64,000 bases of DNA from Knoxdaviesia capensis (GCA_001510575.1 LNGK01000005.1:310001-374000), one strand, 5' to 3'; numbered from the stretch's first letter, positions 35,026 through 47,310 are shown. Numbers and translations: made by a program. Notes: a model not told the origin generated them from the sequence alone.

Positions 35026-36233
35026 GAGGACCAGATAGCCAAGGAGTGGGACAGGGGAAGAAGGACGGGATGGGCCCCAAGGAAGGGTCATTCCCACAAT
35101 GGCATGAAGCACATAAGGTTCAAACCCTTCCTTGAAGCCCATAACAAAAACGTGCTCAGATATCTGTTTCAGTGTATAATCACGGTGGGGGTTAAGCGTC
35201 CCGTGAAGAGCTCCTGCAGAAGCATCTTGGGACAGAACCCACTCCCGGGCCTAGCATGCATTGCTGGTGGCCACCGACCGGTGTTCACTGTACCATGGGA
35301 TGAGTCGCCGGCCACCTTGTTGAAGAGTGTGGCCGGGACTCTGCATAGTTTGGAACTTCCGGTCGATGGCCCAGTCCAAGGCATGGGGAGACCCGGGAGG
35401 GGTTCTAAGCGGAACACAGCTCCCAAAAGGGAGGGTGTGCTCCGCATCAAGACGCCTAACCCACCAGAGTCGTGTCATGTGTGTGTATCATCATCGCAAC
35501 GAAGAACGGCGGGTGTGTATGCCGTTGAGGGGGAAAGTCTGTTGAAGAAGACGAAGATGCAGAAGATGGTTAGGCAGACGGCAGGAAATGAGAAAGGGAG
35601 GAAGCAAGTGAAAAACAAAAAAACAAAAGACCGAACAACAGGAAAACGAAAACAGGAAAGGGGAAAGGGGAAAGGGAAAGGGAAACAGGAAGAACAGAAC
35701 AGGAAAAAAAACAAAAGATGGCAAAAGATGGCAGAAATAGCAGAAGATGCAGGGAAGAAAGAAGGAAGGAAGAATATATGAGATGAATGCTAGATCCAAG
35801 TTCATATGTGAACAAGTGTTGCACGATCAACAAATGTTCAGAGCCAGCAGATGAGGTTGAGGAATAAACTTCAAAATCAGGAAGATCTGAGAAGATGGGA
35901 AAAAAAGAAGAAAAAAGAGGAAGAGAAAGTTTGGGAATCCGGGGGGGAAGGGGAGTTTATATACGATTTCACAATCAGTAACTCGGGGGCACAATCAGTA
36001 AACTTGTCAAATAAAATACTGTTCCTTCCTATTCCTGAAGAAAAAAAATAGACACAGCTATAAAATAAATACGTCCGAGATGTTGACGTTGCCGATTTAT
36101 GTGGTTGGCTGGCACAAAAAAAACATCACGAAGTCGTGACTTGTGCCTGGGTACGTACTGCGATTTTGATACCAATAAAAATCCGCTGGGCAATATCAAA
36201 GAAATTTGGCAGCTTGAAGATTGCCGAATTCTG

Positions 36234-36301
36234 ATTGGCCAGAAATAAATTTTGACAGCTGACTAACGCTGCGCTGACATAACGCTGCCCTCGATGATTG
36301 G
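36234..36301. promoter_or_regulatory. Two ATTGG (CCAAT) boxes upstream of ISY1
   Basis: ATTGG occurs at 36234-36238 and 36297-36301, both in GATTGGCCA context, 63 bp apart and about 215-280 bp upstream of the ISY1 start codon. They look like HAP/NF-Y sites; function is inferred. Confidence 0.45.
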
Positions 36302-36514
36302 CCAAGATTTCTCAGTCCCGACGACTCTTGTCTTCGATTTTCGACTTCACTCGATGACCAGCATGATTATCGTCGTTCCTGTTGAATACGAAAGCTACAA
36401 TCGAGTCCCGGACAGCGTTTGGCGATTCATCTTTTGGCTGTCATAGCCTTCTACAGGCGGACTTTTGACAACTTACTCGCTTGTTCCTCACAGCCGGCCT
36501 CCTCCACATTCAAG

Positions 36515-37354
36515 ATGGTAAGATATCCTTTGTTCAGCCGAGACCGGCCCTCACACCTTGGAAGCAAACGCAACGAAGGCTCTCCCCCCTTGCTAACCCG
36601 CACCCGACTCCCCCTGCAGGCCCGAAATTCCGAGAAAGCGCAGTCGATGCTCTTCCGGTTCCGCGAGGCCCAAGCCGCGGACCTGGGGATCATCGACGCC
36701 GGGCGCGCGAGACGACCGAAGCTGATAACCGAGGTAGACTCGATCCCGGCGTGCGAGAAGTGGCGCGGCCAGGTGCTCAAGGAGATCTCGCGCAAGGTGT
36801 CGAAGATCCAGGACCCGGCGCTGAGCGACTACCAGATCCGCGACCTCAACGACGAAATCAACAAGCTCATGCGCGAGAAGTACACGTGGGAGGTGCAGAT
36901 CCGCAACCTCGGCGGGCCGAACTACATGCGCGCTGCCGCCAAAATCTACGACGACCAGGGCCGCGAGATCCCCGGCGGCGGTAAGGGCTACCGCTACTTT
37001 GGCCGCGCGCGGGAACTGCCCGGCGTCAAGGAGCTGTTCGAGGCGGCCGCGACCGCCCCCTCGCGGCCCGACGACAAACAGAAACGGGACCTGCCACGAG
37101 TACATGTCGATGCCGCGTACTACGGGTTTGGCCCCGGCCAGGAGGACGCCGCAATGCTGGCGTACGAGGCTCAGCGTGAAGCAGACGGCCTCGCCGAACT
37201 TGCAGCAGATCCCAAGGCAGATGTGCTTCCTCCAGGCTGGGAGCCGCTGCCCGGAGACGCAGGCGACGGTGTGGCCTGGGATCTTCCCACGCTGGAGCAG
37301 GTTCAAGAAGAGCTGATCAACCGGCGCAAACGGAGAATATTGGACCAATTATAA
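36515..37354 (+). CDS. ISY1: Pre-mRNA splicing factor ISY1
   Basis: ISY1 is a component of the Prp19/NTC complex of the spliceosome. The first coding exon is only the ATG (36515-36517). A 102-bp intron (36518-36619, GTAAGA donor, GCTAACC branch near 36590, CTGCAG acceptor) separates it from exon 2 (36620-37354). The protein has 245 residues. It begins MARNSEKAQSMLFRFREAQ and contains RPKLITEVDSIPACEKWRGQ, a long helix with EISRKVSKIQDPALSDYQIRDLNDEINKLMREK, and the RNLGGPNY and KGYRYFGRARELPGVKELFE blocks, all typical of the family. It ends with a charged RRKRRILDQL helix. The unspliced intron is also open in frame, so retention would insert 34 residues after Met1 rather than stop translation. 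Confidence 0.95.
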   Translation: MVRYPLFSRDRPSHLGSKRNEGSPPLLTRTRLPLQARNSEKAQSMLFRFREAQAADLGIIDAGRARRPKLITEVDSIPACEKWRGQVLKEISRKVSKIQDPALSDYQIRDLNDEINKLMREKYTWEVQIRNLGGPNYMRAAAKIYDDQGREIPGGGKGYRYFGRARELPGVKELFEAAATAPSRPDDKQKRDLPRVHVDAAYYGFGPGQEDAAMLAYEAQREADGLAELAADPKADVLPPGWEPLPGDAGDGVAWDLPTLEQVQEELINRRKRRILDQL

Positions 37355-39931
37355 GGTTCTGCGGCCCCGCTTCTGTCTCTTGCTCTTCCATTTTCTCCTT
37401 CTCTGTCTACCTGGTTTAATTTGGCGTCTCTTTCTTCCGGCATCAAAGTTATGAGTTCAATTGCGGGATATGGTGTTTCGGGTTCTTTTTTTTCTTCCAT
37501 TTTTCGTGTGGTATCTATTTCTGAATTTTCTTCTTTCCTTTGTTCTTTGATGCAATCTTCCACCCTTTCGTTTCTTTTCTGAACTGTATAAATTGTCTAG
37601 ATGGTCTGGCCGACTGTGCCTGTTGTACTCGGATCAGAGCTTGAATCTGGTTGGATGATGAATATCATGTCTCTACTCACTGGGATTGGCTATAACGGAT
37701 CAGTTATATTTTCAGAGATCATCTGTGGTGACTGCCAGCACTCTGTACATAGGCACCAGTTTCCTATCACCGGTTTGGCCTCAGTTTCTCCCATATGTAC
37801 CGGCCCGGTGCACGTATCTCAACAAGGTGTGTGGCGGTGGCAATTCTGATATCATTGGTGCATCGCACCCTGAGCATCTATCGTAAAGAATGTCAAAAGA
37901 GATTAACTCATGTGTCTCGGGACGTAGTTTCGGAGTTTATCTCCCCGTCCCGTTGGATCGAGGCTGCATCGTCTCAGGCCCGCCAACATTATTTTTATGA
38001 TAATGGACTTAGGCATAGGTTAGACAGAACCTAAAGGTAGCCCCTATTCAGGGGCTCAAGAAACGGGCTTATACACAAATTCAGGGACTATTCCAAGCTT
38101 GGCAAACTCTCGAGATCAGGCACACCATCATTTCATGCGAGCTATGGTGAGTGGATGCGGGATTAGGGTCAGGGTTAGGATCTCTAATGATACACCCAGG
38201 TAATTTACACACCCGGGATATGATCGCCTCTCATGTCCAAATACGGCGTATGTATAATCAAATCTGTAAGTACTAGGTACTTGCTATATATAAGTAGGTA
38301 TTCATGCATTTACTGTTTTCCATTTTTGTAAAGAGACAGACATGAAAGTACACTCCTAAAATGGAAAAAAACCAAAAGACCCCCCCAAAAAACACCGCCA
38401 TTTTACCGATAGGATTGATTTTGTATCTATTGGGACTAGCAAAGGCGGTCTGCTAATTTTGTTCTTCTGCCCAACTTGCTTCTAGCTGAGATTAAAAGAG
38501 ATGTGCCAGCCGGATTTTAAACTTGTCAACAAGGCTAAGACTAAGATTATATCAGTCAGATAGATCCGGCCTAAAGCTTTACCAGCTTTTCTATTTCATT
38601 CCCGGGCTGGTTACCAGTATCTGTGATCGGATTGACCATCTTCCCTGACGTGGATATAAGGACAGTACAGTAAATATATACCTATGTGTCAAACATATAT
38701 TCGTACAGGTACAAGTAAATACATGTTCAACATCGTACAGGTACAAGTAGATACATGAACAACATACGCATTAAAGTACATGTACAAACAGGCGGTGTCT
38801 AATAACACCAGAGTTGGCTCTGATTATCACACGACGTGGGTTTGGTCCTGGTACCATAACACCGCGCATACGACGCAGTGAGTATCGGCATTGTATGTAT
38901 GTACAACTGCATGAATTTACACAGGTACACATGTACATGTATATTCATGTGTATACATTCCATACGTACGAAGCAAGACGGTTGCATATTGGAATATAAG
39001 GTCCGTTGTGGTGGTGAATTGTGATACCGATAACTTTCAGCCCAGACTGACTTATCCTGACTGCAGGGCCTGGGGAGTTACAGTGATAACCTATTCCGGG
39101 CAATCTCTTATCAACCTCCTGAGAACTACTTTTCATTTTCCCGCCTTTGACTGTTCCAGACTCTGAATCGGCAGTTTACGACTTTGTGTGTGCGTGGTGC
39201 CTCTCCTACAACACACTCCTATTGCCAGCCCCTTTACTCTTCTTTTGAAAGCAAAGAGAATGGCACGATGCAGGCAATTTGACACTAAGACAAACGCAGG
39301 TCCAGCAAAAAACGTGGAGCCGGCGAAAAAATAACTCCGGATAGGAGCCGCACTTTGACCACTTTACTTCAGCCTCAGTGGACATGGACCTGCAGGCGGT
39401 GGACCGTGAACTGGCAGACAAGCCACGCCGGCATGGTAGCAGTCAGAAGTGAGGAAAGACGTGACGTGACATATGGGCAAAAGATACATATATTTTGTAC
39501 CCAGACCCCGACTCTCAATTTAACGTCAAAGGCTATTTTTCGGCTTTCTGGTGTAAGCCGAGCGCATACCCGATTCGGAAAGAGGGACCGGTTCAACTTC
39601 CGGGCGCTCCTTCTTTGTTTGTTCAGTCAACTTAGTGACTGTGCAGAACTCTCGCGGAAGGAGCAACCGGAGGATAGATGATGGAAATTCGAAGGCAAGA
39701 CATGATACCAGCTGAGCAGGACGCATTAGGGAACGTAACTCAACTTTGTTTCTTCCAAGTCTCAACTATCTATCAACGAGATAGCTACGACTTCAATATC
39801 GTCTATATCCAACTTGTTTATCTCACAGCCACTCATTTCATCAGTCCGTTACTTTCCCGACCTTGTACGGAACATCATTACACCACCAAATATTATTTCT
39901 AGATATCCCGAGCCCGTTGACTCCGTGCGCC
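37355..39931. other. Spacer, no gene seen
   Basis: The T-rich 3' flank of ISY1 is followed by non-coding DNA. TTAGGG words occur near 38163-38180 and a 32-bp tandem duplication at 38701-38764. Open frames are short and without recognisable features. Confidence 0.6.
38701..38764. repeat. Tandem duplication, 32-bp unit
   Basis: Two adjacent copies of a unit starting TCGTACAGGTACAAGTA differ at three positions. Confidence 0.9.
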
Positions 39932-41264
39932 ATGCCGAGCTCCATTCTCCAATCGTGCCTCCGGCCCGTAGACGCCCGACTGCCGAACTGCCACTTTCGC
40001 GAAACTCAGCCGCTCACCCAAGCAAACAGGGAGATGTACCTTGCAACGTTCGGGCGGATCATGGCGCATTTCAACGACCCTGAGAATGAGCCACCGGCCT
40101 TTCTTAGAAACATCCTCAACGTGTACCGCCCTGGAGCGCGACTTAACTCCATTTTGCTCGCGCAAAAGACCCTCATGCACTGCATCGGGACAAATTCCCA
40201 GGATGTGTACTTGTTGAATTTCTTCCTCTATATCGGCCGGGACGCTTTCCGCGCCGAAGATCCCGACTAGGCTCTGGGAACAATTGAGGGCCGGACAAGG
40301 CTGGCCAGGAGACTGAGAGCGTGGGCATACTGCCTGGTGGTGAACCTGTTCTTGCCTCTGGTGGCCGCCGGCCAGGTTCAACCCCACTGCAAAGCCTGCA
40401 CCAGCGACGAACTGGACGCCAGGATCGATCTGGACAGGAAGAGCTATGTCCCGAGACAACGCGACGACTTGAGTTTTATGCACGCGGCATGCCTCAGACG
40501 CGACAGGCACCAATGCGTGGTCTGCCACGAGAACTCTGGAGCCGGGGCCAACAAGCGGGAACAGGATGGAAGCCCACCGTTGGATGGCAAAGACGATCCG
40601 CCCGCTACTGAAAAAATCGATTCCATCGCAATTGCACATATCATCCCCCGTGATTTGGTCTTACCACGACGAGAGTACAATGGTCTGGTAGGGCTCAACA
40701 ACCTTCACATGCTGGCTCTTGATGATTCAGTCTTCCCCGCCGAGAAGAAAGGAAACGGAAGTCTTGGGTATACTGACAGCAAACTCGCTTTCCTCTCCTT
40801 TGGGGTAATAGACTGACCACCAAAAACGTGCCCTCCAAATGCTCAATCTCCTGGACGCCGGAGTCACGCGCTTGATCAACCGCGATGAAATCGACGAACC
40901 ACGCAACGGACTCACCCTATGCCACGAGCTATACCAGAAATTTGTCACCTTCCAGATCGGCTTCGACTCCCAAAGTGGCTAGCGGCCATGCTCGTACGAG
41001 GTGTTTGCATGCTCTCCGGAAGCCTCCGAGAACCCAGTCCTACCGGCACGGGTCAGCCTGTGTAAACATCGCGGAATCACGGCCCCAGTAAAGCGGCTTT
41101 TGAGACTGCATGCCGTGATTTCAACGATCATCCACGAGGCCGATATTTGGGATTACATCATGTCGATGATACGGGTTTCGGGCGAAGACGACCCGCGGGA
41201 GCTGCTGGAAGTGGTCACAGACCAATATTCGGGGCGGAACTATCCCACTGCGGTGGCACCGTGA
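39932..41264 (+). pseudogene. Broken HNH_2-type endonuclease-domain gene
   Basis: A coding region starts MPSSILQSCLRPVDARLPNC and runs in one frame to 40816, apart from an in-frame TAG at 40268-40270. It then continues one frame over (from about 40812), through MLNLLDAGVTRLINRDEID and NGLTLCHELYQKFVTFQIGF, to a second TAG at 40980-40982, and on in that frame to a TGA at 41262. The middle has an HNH-like pattern: LRRDRHQCVVCHE, then IAHIIPRDL, then the NGLTL...H block typical of fungal HNH_2 domain proteins of unknown role. Neither TAG nor the frameshift is near good splice sites, so I call it a pseudogene. Both TAGs would be CAG with a single C-to-T change. A misread intron or sequencing error is possible but less likely. 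Confidence 0.65.
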
Positions 41265-41505
41265 TATGATATGCGGGATATGCAGGATTGTGAAGGAACA
41301 GCGCATTATTGTTTTCCCTTGGGTTCGGCATGTTTCAGTGCCACAGCGGGGTTTTGAGACATCTGTGTTTCTAGGGTGTCTGGTGGCCCTGTCGATCGCC
41401 CTAATTTGCTGTTAATTTTGCGTTTTCGCGATCAGTGGCCACTACCACCACCACCAGAATGAAATTATGAGTTACGAATCAAAATTTTTAAGGAATCTTC
41501 CTTCT

Positions 41506-41850
41506 TCACAAGCATTCTTTCCATACCACAAACCGCAGGAACGTCAAAAACACCATGACAACCGCAACCAGAAAGCTCACAACCAGGTAACCCTGGGCGG
41601 CGCCCCCGCCACCGGTGTAGTGGGCTGAGCGCGCCATCGTCCCCCGGAAGTGCATCCCGCCGCCGGGCGCCCTGACCACGACGCCGTCGGACACGATCTC
41701 CGGCCGCAGACGAGCGCCGTCGGCGCCGGTGGACTCGCCGGCTTTGAGCGCTGCGGCTGGGGTGTCGGGCGAGACCCAGACGGTCTCGGTCGAGCGCGGG
41801 GAGAGCAAAAAAGAGGGACTTATCTCCGATAGACACGCCGCCAAGTTCAT
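41506..41850 (-). CDS. Possible small membrane protein or 3' exon, not recognised
   Basis: A frame of 114 residues starts MNLAACLSEISPS. It has a Gly-rich middle (APGGGMHFRGTMARSAHYTGGGG) and a clear hydrophobic helix near the C-terminus (YLVVSFLVAVVMVFLTFLRF), as in a tail-anchored protein. Third positions are GC-rich, like the real genes nearby, which the overlapping longer frame lacks. It could be the last exon of a larger gene whose upstream exons I cannot define. Confidence 0.4.
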   Translation of the reverse strand: MNLAACLSEISPSFLLSPRSTETVWVSPDTPAAALKAGESTGADGARLRPEIVSDGVVVRAPGGGMHFRGTMARSAHYTGGGGAAQGYLVVSFLVAVVMVFLTFLRFVVWKECL

Positions 41851-44800
41851 TCCCGGGAGCCAAGACCGGGCCGCAGCAGGAGTGTAGCATGTTGTGCGCT
41901 GCTGACTGTTGAGGTATTGGACGGCCCGGATACTGAGTTTTTTTCGGCGGGAGAGCCGGTGCCAAGTGAGACTGCCTCCGGGACTTTGTGTCTTCTCGCC
42001 AGGGGCTGGGCAGTTGGCGGTGAGGCCCGGGTTTGTTCACCGGAGGCTGAACCCCTGGCTCGGGAGGTGAGAAGCATGGGGGTGTCTGCGGTGGACCTAT
42101 CCCTGGTAGGTTGGAACAACAGGGCCGACTACGAAGTACGTACCTGCTGCAACAGTTTACACATACCCATATGTCAAGTGTTGACCTGATTTTGAAGATT
42201 CTAGGATGATTCTGGGGTGATGTAATCGCAGCCACCGTTCGTGTGCTCAGGCTTTTTGAAACCAGTTTGATTGACTCTGGCGTTGGTACTTAATCTTTTT
42301 GGCCCGGGTGTTGTGCGCGGAAGAGTGGGATATGCTCCATGAACCTCAATGCTACCAGCACTTGCCTGTAATGCACGTGCCCAGGGTCGCGGGATATACT
42401 GTTCAGTACTGTACTGTAGAGCGTCGATCACGGCTCTCCCATTGTCCATATTGTTCGGACGTGGATTCAGTGGTAGCATTGATGTTATGCCCCAAGCGGG
42501 GGACCCATGGACACCTGCCCTAGGCAAGCAAAGCGAACACCCCAAACAGCATAGCTGGAATACGAGAAAGAAGGCAGAGCACATGCAAACGGCTCAGAGT
42601 AAATTGTGGTGGAGGGGGGATTCTGTATCAGGTATCAGAGGGGCCTCTTCCCAGGTGGCCAGAGATATAAACAGTCGGACGTGAAGTGCGAATTGGAGCT
42701 GCAGTACACTGTATGCAGGAATACGAAGATATCTGTATGCAGGTAGCTAGGTACCGCGAGACGTAATACCACCGGTATGCACTTATGAAGTGTATGCACA
42801 TAGCGGGGGCTCACACAAACGGGAAGGAAGGAGCGTTTGATTGCACATGCAGGCTACAAGCCAACAGCCGCACCAAAAAGGGTGACACATGCCATCCAAA
42901 CAACACCAAAAGCCACCAGCCGCACATTTATCATTTTGAGGGCGGCTCCTTTCCCATCGATCAGTCCGAGTTAGGGCTTATCCCGACTCCCGCGTGATAA
43001 GAGTAACTTAACAGGTTTTCAGCGTTTTGCTTGCCGCTCGCCACCATTCCCACTCTTTCAGCCCATCTTCGTGTTTTTTTTTCCTTCTTTGCGCGTGTTC
43101 TGCCCCTGACTATTTAAGATTCCCCCACCTTCATCAAACCCCTGAACCTTCACAACAAGGGGCCAGCCAGCCAGCTAAAAAAAAAAAAAAAAAGAAGAAA
43201 AAGGAAAAAAGAGGGAAGGGGCGGAGCCGCCATGGTCGGGCAAGCGCCTGCCGTTTTTCTGTGTTCTGTGCGAACGTGAACTGTACCATGACTTCTTGTT
43301 GTTGCTCCTTCCCTGGTTATCTCAGGGCTCAGTGTACGTGATCTTGCGACTTCTTTCATGAGGCTGGATACCGGAAGTTGACGTAATATTCATACATTAG
43401 GGGATTGTATCTATCACGGTTGGCTGGCTGGTCCTGGACTTAGCTGTCCTGCGTGCTTTTTATCGGTGCAGATTCATCCTGCACGTGTGGGCGTTCGCTT
43501 CATTTATGGAAGCTGGTGTTTGCTCCTGCCAAGCCCATGAGGGAGAAGTGTGTGTTGCTGCCCCCCTTTTAGCACTTAAGCCACAGTCGCCGTATACTTT
43601 TGGCCTCTCCTCTGCAACCTGTATGTACAGTACTGTAATAGTCTCCCTTCCACCATTAAACTCAGCAATAAATCAGTGTCAGGACACGCAAAGTCGCACC
43701 TTCCCTCAATCCAATACCACGCTATCCCGGTTCCACTCCTGCGCGTTTACCCCTGGCCTGGTACCGCGTAGTGGAATAAAAAGGAAAAACACTTAAAATG
43801 CTCGTGGTTCCTGGACCTTTCCCTTTTCGACATGCAGATATGCAAGTCCTCCACCAGGACCCATGCACCAATAGTCAGTCACAGCCAGCACTGAGAGCAG
43901 AACAAGCGACATGATCAGTGCAGTAGACACAACAGGCGTCGCTGAGCTTCACAGAATCAGGAATGGCGCTGATCTCGCGGCCCCGGGAATATTCACCTAA
44001 CCGTGCCTGCCTCCTTTTCTCTTGCCTTCTCGATTCACCTATCCGTACTTGCCCACTCTTTCGTTCGCCCGGGTTGTTCTTTCCGAATCAACTCAAACCC
44101 TTGCGGCACCTTCCTTTCCCTCCCTCCCCCCGGTTTTTATACGTTTTAAACAGGGGGAAAGTGCCACCGACGGCCACTATCAAGCGCTCTCACAATCAAA
44201 ACCCTCGCCCGCCCCTCTCTCTTGTTCTGGGATTTCTCCCTTTCTTTTTCCTTTCCTCTTCTTTTCTTTTCTTCCCCTTTCCCTCCTCAAGACTTTGGTT
44301 TGGTCCCAAGAGAATCGCTCTTCATTCCATCTTCCAGGATCTGCTTGATTGTCACCTTGTTATCCTGACCCTAATCTATAATCGTCAATCCCTTGACACT
44401 CCTCCTTCCCTTGCATCTGGCTTCATCCCTCCTTTCGATTTCAATCCTGCTTTATCGATAGCTGCCCGCCCTCCAGATCTTTTTTTTCTTCTTGTGTTCT
44501 TAATATCAATCTTCAGTTCAATCCTACTTCTCTTGCTGGTTTCTTTCCCGACCACCGCCGCCATACTTTCCACTTTCGGTCATTGTCGTGGAACTCTGTA
44601 GTATTGTCTTCGTTACACGGCCTTCCACCCTCTTACAGCGGAAAATCCCGACGATCGTCACCCGGACTCGGCCGTCTTTTCAAGCCAAACACGACTCCCT
44701 CGGCGTTTCCCGTCCCGTGTCCGCGCCCTGACCTACTCCGGACTTCCTTTTCGCTCCTCTCGGCCTCTTCCGTTGAACTGTGCATAAGTCTTCTGGTGTC

Positions 44801-44937
44801 CAGGCTGTGTTTCTGGTGGCAGTGGCAGTGGCTTGTGTAGCTGGCCTGTCATACCTGAAGTTTCTGGAGAAGCGGAGAATACAAAAAAATCAGAAACATT
44901 TCGAATAAAGGGAAATTTCCTGTGAGACCAGAACACA
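41851..44937. other. Spacer and long pyrimidine-rich leader
   Basis: GTACTGTA palindromic words occur near 42410 and 43628, and a poly-A run at about 43178-43192. From about 43980 the plus strand is strongly pyrimidine-rich, which I take as the promoter and 5' leader of the gene starting at 44938. No supported gene is present. Confidence 0.55.
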
Positions 44938-47310
44938 ATGGTTTCGCTGTTTGGCCTGAAATTGGGTGGTGACAAGAAAAAGTCAGTTTGCTTCCACAAA
45001 TCGCTCGCGGCTTACTCGTGATAACACTGGCGCCTCCTTGTGCCTCTGCTCCAATTCTCTTCCACTTCAGGCTTGGTTTCGCCCAGAGGAGCCCGTTTCT
45101 AACTGTCTCGTTTTTGTGTATGCTCTAGGAAGGCACAGACTGCGCCCAAAAAGCAGGAATGGAAAAGGGTCGACCAGAACCTTCTCGGAGAGGGTCAGTT
45201 CTTCGGCAGTCATGTTGGTCCCAACGGCCTGGCCACTCCGCCGTCCCGGCCCGGCACGTCTCACTCTCTTCGATCGACCGCTGCCCCGAGACCGATGTTT
45301 ATGAATGGAAATGCTACCGCCAGTCTTACTGACCTGAAATCCTACGACAAAATCCCGCGTCCCAACACTGCAAGTCTCCGCCATAATGCGTCCGAGGTGA
45401 ATTTGAGGGGCATGTGGGACAATGGTTCGACACCCTCGCTTGTTCCGCCCGCTGCTGCCGGTGCCATTGGGAGCCGTCCCGGCACCGCGAATGGACCGGC
45501 TCGGGCCTGGGTCAACCCTCTCGATGTCCATTTCAGCCGTAGTAGTCCTATTCCCGCTCGTCCCCCAGAGTCTCCGTTGAATGACTTTGAGTTTGGTCTG
45601 GGTCCTGGTCTCTTAGGCTCCGCGAATGAAAAGTCGCCAGAGGTTGGGAACTATCCCGCGCCTTCAATGGCTCCGGAGCCCAAGCCCGCAAGCTCTCCGA
45701 CTCGTTCAACATATCAGACTCGACCAGTTGGTGCCTCATCTCCCGTTGAGCGACCACAACAAGCGCCGCCCACGCTTGCGTCAGCCGCGCCCATTCAGCC
45801 ATCCGCCGCCGCTCCAGTCCTTAAGAGAAACCAGCCCAGTAACCTGCGTCTTGTCAGCAACGCGGATCCTTCCGAGCAGTCGCGGGGAAGAGCCCAGACT
45901 CCGCCGAGCAACCGCACTTCTCCCGTCCGGAGTGGTTCGCCTTCTTCTCCCGCAGACTCCATCGTCCTGTCCAGCGAAGAGCGCCTTTTTGCCCAGTGGG
46001 GCGGTGGTCCTGTCATCCAGAATGTGTCGGCCAAGCGTGATACCATGACCATGTCGGCCCCGCGCCGGCAAAGCTTTTCCATGGACGTTCATGGAAAGAA
46101 TGGTGCTGGAAATAAGTCGCCCGAGGACGACCGGCCAAAAACGTCGGGTGGTGGTAATGCGCGGCTGAATGCTATCAAACCCGCCCCCTTGGACTTCAAC
46201 TTCCCCGCCAAACCTTCCACATCATTCACTCGCACTGTCAACGCGGCCCCGCCTTCGCCGCTCCACAGCGCGCCGCCGCCTAAGATGGATCAAGGAGCTT
46301 TGCAATATCAAAATGCTCTTCCCGCTCCGGGCCATCCCATTGCCCTGCCGTCTCCTCGCCCCACCCCGACGCAGGCGCCCGCTTCTCCCGGGTTTTCGCG
46401 ATACCAGGACGGGCATCAGCAGCAGCAGCAGCAGCAGCAGCAGCCTCCGCGACCTCAAAATGGCGAGGGCAATGCATGGCCAATGCGCGCATCGCCGCTA
46501 CCAGAGCCAATGCGGGATCGCAATGGTTACTTCATTCCCCGCTCGACGTCCGATCGCGGTCCGGTGAGGGACGACCGCATTCTTCCCGACCAGGGTCTTG
46601 AGAGTCCCGTGATTGGCTCGCCTCCTCCGCGCCACCCTGGCCGGCCAGCCGCTGCTGTTGGTGCTGTCGGAGGCGGCCGCGGAATGGCGGGCGGCCCCCC
46701 TCCCCGTGCAGGTGGCCCGCCACAGCGTCCGGGCCCTTCGCCTGGCCTGTCGAAGTCTAGCACCTGGGATAGCAATGGAAACCAGCCTGGATCGTATGGC
46801 GATCGCAGATATCAGAATGGCCCCGGCCAGGACTACTCTCGTTCTGCTGGCCCGATGAAGAACGTCAGCCCACCCAGACATCAGTACTACCAAGGTCCCC
46901 AGGACTACCGGCAATACGACGAGCCCCAGTCGCAGGGCAACCCCAACTGGCCTCTCCCGTCGACTGCATCCCCGCCTCTGTCATCTAATAGACCGTCTCC
47001 AAACAGTAACGGCCCCCGGAACTACGGCGACTATGGCAGCAATGGCAACGGCAATTACAACGGTGGCAACAACTATAACGGCAACAGCAACTATAACAGC
47101 AACAATGGCGCATATGCTCCGGCTGTGCGTTCTCCTCCTGGTCCTGGCTACCGCAACGACCCTCCGCCGAGGGCTCCTCCGATGTTCGGATCGGCGGCGC
47201 CTCTTCCTTTGGGAATGGGCCCGGGGCCTCGTCCGATGCCGGGTGCCGGCCAGGGCAACGTGCCTCATCGGCAGGGAATGTCGGATGGATTGGAGAACAA
47301 CTTTATCTGA
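44938..47310 (+). CDS. Proline/Gln/Asn-rich low-complexity protein, family not recognised
   Basis: Two exons (44938-44981 and 45129-47310) give 741 residues. The intron is 147 bp (GTCAGT donor, CTCTAG acceptor, phase 2). The first 60 residues form an apparently conserved head: MVSLFGLKLGGDKKKKAQTA, then KRVDQNLLGEGQFFGSHVG. A Ser/Pro/Arg-rich disordered body follows, with a run of eight Gln (about 46418-46442) and PPPRAGGPPQRPGPSPG-like segments. An Asn/Gly/Tyr-rich block (NGNGNYNGGNNYNGNSNYN) lies near residue 645. The composition resembles prion-like or condensate-forming regions. There is no catalytic domain. An adaptor or RNA/actin-related scaffold role is possible but not shown. Confidence 0.87.

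Larger units (their letters stand above)
33132..36514. other. Long spacer with repeat-like and hairpin sequence
   Basis: The first part is the T-rich 3' flank of WBP1. CCCTAACCCTAA occurs at 33799-33810. The stretch 34330-35140 is compositionally distinct, with a long imperfect hairpin at 34451-34571 and a perfect 8-bp stem at 35007-35025. The stretch 35550-35770 is a purine-rich low-complexity run. I see no gene. Confidence 0.55.

Noticed and set aside
36419..36514. Upstream start for ISY1 at 36419 (continuous frame to 37354)
   Set aside because: The family start MARN is recreated exactly by splicing ATG (36515) to 36620. The upstream residues are not typical of the family.
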